64,000 nucleotides of DNA from Metellina segmentata (lineage: Eukaryota > Arthropoda > Arachnida > Araneae > Tetragnathidae): NCBI GenBank assembly GCA_947359465.1, contig OX375877.1:68860698-68924697 (forward strand), given 5' to 3'. Position numbers and translations under genes: made by a program. The notes under the pieces are model-generated. The model was not told where the DNA came from. It did no database searches and was given only the letters and a program-made list of their open reading frames with translations. Below are positions 63,351 through 64,000 of the stretch, piece after piece (the first letter of the stretch is position 1; each line of letters opens with the position of its first letter).

Positions 63351-64000
63351 CGCATGGCCTGTGCAATCCTCCTCGCATGGCCTGTGCAATCCTCCTCGCA
63401 TGGCCTGTGCAATCCTCCTCGCATGGCCTGTGCAATCCTCCTCGCATGGCCTGTGCAATCCTCCTCGCACGGCCTGTGCAATCCTCCTCGCACGGCCTGT
63501 GCAATCCTCCTCGCACGGCCTGTGCAATCCTCCTCGCACGGCCTGTGCAATCCTCCTCGCACGGCCTGTGCAATCCTCCTCGCACGGCCTGTGCAATCCT
63601 CCTCGCACGGCCTGTGCAATCCTCCTCGCACGGCCTGTGCAATCCTCCTCGCACGGCCTGTGCAATCCTCCTCGCACGGCCTGTGCAATCCTCCTCGCAC
63701 GGCCTGTGCAATCCTCCTCGCACGGCCTGTGCAATCCTCCTCGCACGGCCTGTGCAATCCTCCTCGCACGGCCTGTGCAATCCTCCTCGCACGGCCTGTG
63801 CAATCCTCCTCGCACGGCCTGTGCAATCCTCCTCGCACGGCCTGTGCAATCCTCCTCGCACGGCCTGTGCAATCCTCCTCGCACGGCCTGTGCAATCCTC
63901 CTCGCACGGCCTGTGCAATCCTCCTCGCACGGCCTGTGCAATCCTCCTCGCACGGCCTGTGCAATCCTCCTCGCACGGCCTGTGCAATCCTCCTCGCACG
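63351..64000. repeat. 23-bp satellite, at least 28 units, continues past the edge
   Basis: The unit is CGCACGGCCTGTGCAATCCTCCT (23 bp; key parts CGCACGGCC and GCAATCCTCCT). The first five units from 63351 have CGCATGG, and all later ones CGCACGG, a CpG to TpG change limited to the array edge. The three minus-strand ORFs (RGGLHRPCEEDC repeats) exist because the unit lacks stops in that direction. Confidence 0.95.

Noticed and set aside
63255..63999. Three minus-strand ORFs (218-232 codons, RGGLHRPCEEDC repeats)
   Set aside because: The same effect from the 23-bp satellite; no start context, and no composition expected of a host gene.

Overview
The window reads as eukaryotic nuclear DNA from an arthropod, most likely a chelicerate and plausibly a spider. 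The base composition is AT-rich, genes are split by long introns with GT/AG borders, and there is a chitin-binding (CBM14/peritrophin-A) domain. DNA transposons and tRNA-derived SINEs are dense. One intact Tc1-type transposase (31778-32791) looks, from memory, like the copies abundant in orb-weaver spider genomes. Nothing bacterial or viral was seen: no operons, no CRISPR, no ribosome-binding sites.

Three host genes can be supported. (1) A plus-strand split gene runs from at least 14303 (possibly 3260) to its stop at 36108. It joins a CBM14 exon to a string of tiny exons, then a 471-base exon made almost only of Met, Asn and Gln, then a basic C-terminal exon. Every intron I place is phase 1 and splits a glycine codon, so each internal exon is a symmetric module. 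(2) An intronless 717-codon ELMO/CED-12 gene lies at 41635-43788. (3) The last four coding exons of a minus-strand gene lie between 62453 and 54344. Their splice phases all agree, they end in a stop codon with an AATAAA signal behind it, and I do not recognise the family. Its 5' end is upstream in the satellite-rich right edge or outside the window.

The rest is mostly mobile DNA. From left to right: a threefold nest of repeats (about 3.8-8.9 kb: an old repeat, inside it a TTAA-flanked element, inside that a TA-flanked element with 30-bp perfect inverted ends); SINE pieces (9-15 kb); a GC-rich inverted-repeat element (16.2-16.7 kb); a CATCGATG-rich repeat (18.6-19.4 kb); Helitron-like ends (22.4-23.0 kb); a possible LTR remnant (24.5-24.7 kb); two dead and one intact Tc1 elements (25.1-32.9 kb) in the introns of gene 1; a dead Tc1 half (34.9-35.6 kb); a piggyBac deletion derivative (38.8-39.7 kb); a Mutator-like element (40.3-41.1 kb); a dead pogo/Tigger element (46.4-48.6 kb); several hAT-type elements (52.8-58.9 kb); and two short-unit satellites, exactly 59 copies of 17 bp (60983-61985) and a 23-bp array that runs off the right edge.

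The genes do not form an obvious pathway. ELMO is cytoplasmic signalling. The CBM14 gene and the unknown minus-strand gene both look extracellular, judged from their domain and cysteines only. All long repeat ORFs over the satellites are accidents of repeat length, since neither 17 nor 23 is a multiple of three. Family names rest on motif recognition by eye; no database search was possible.
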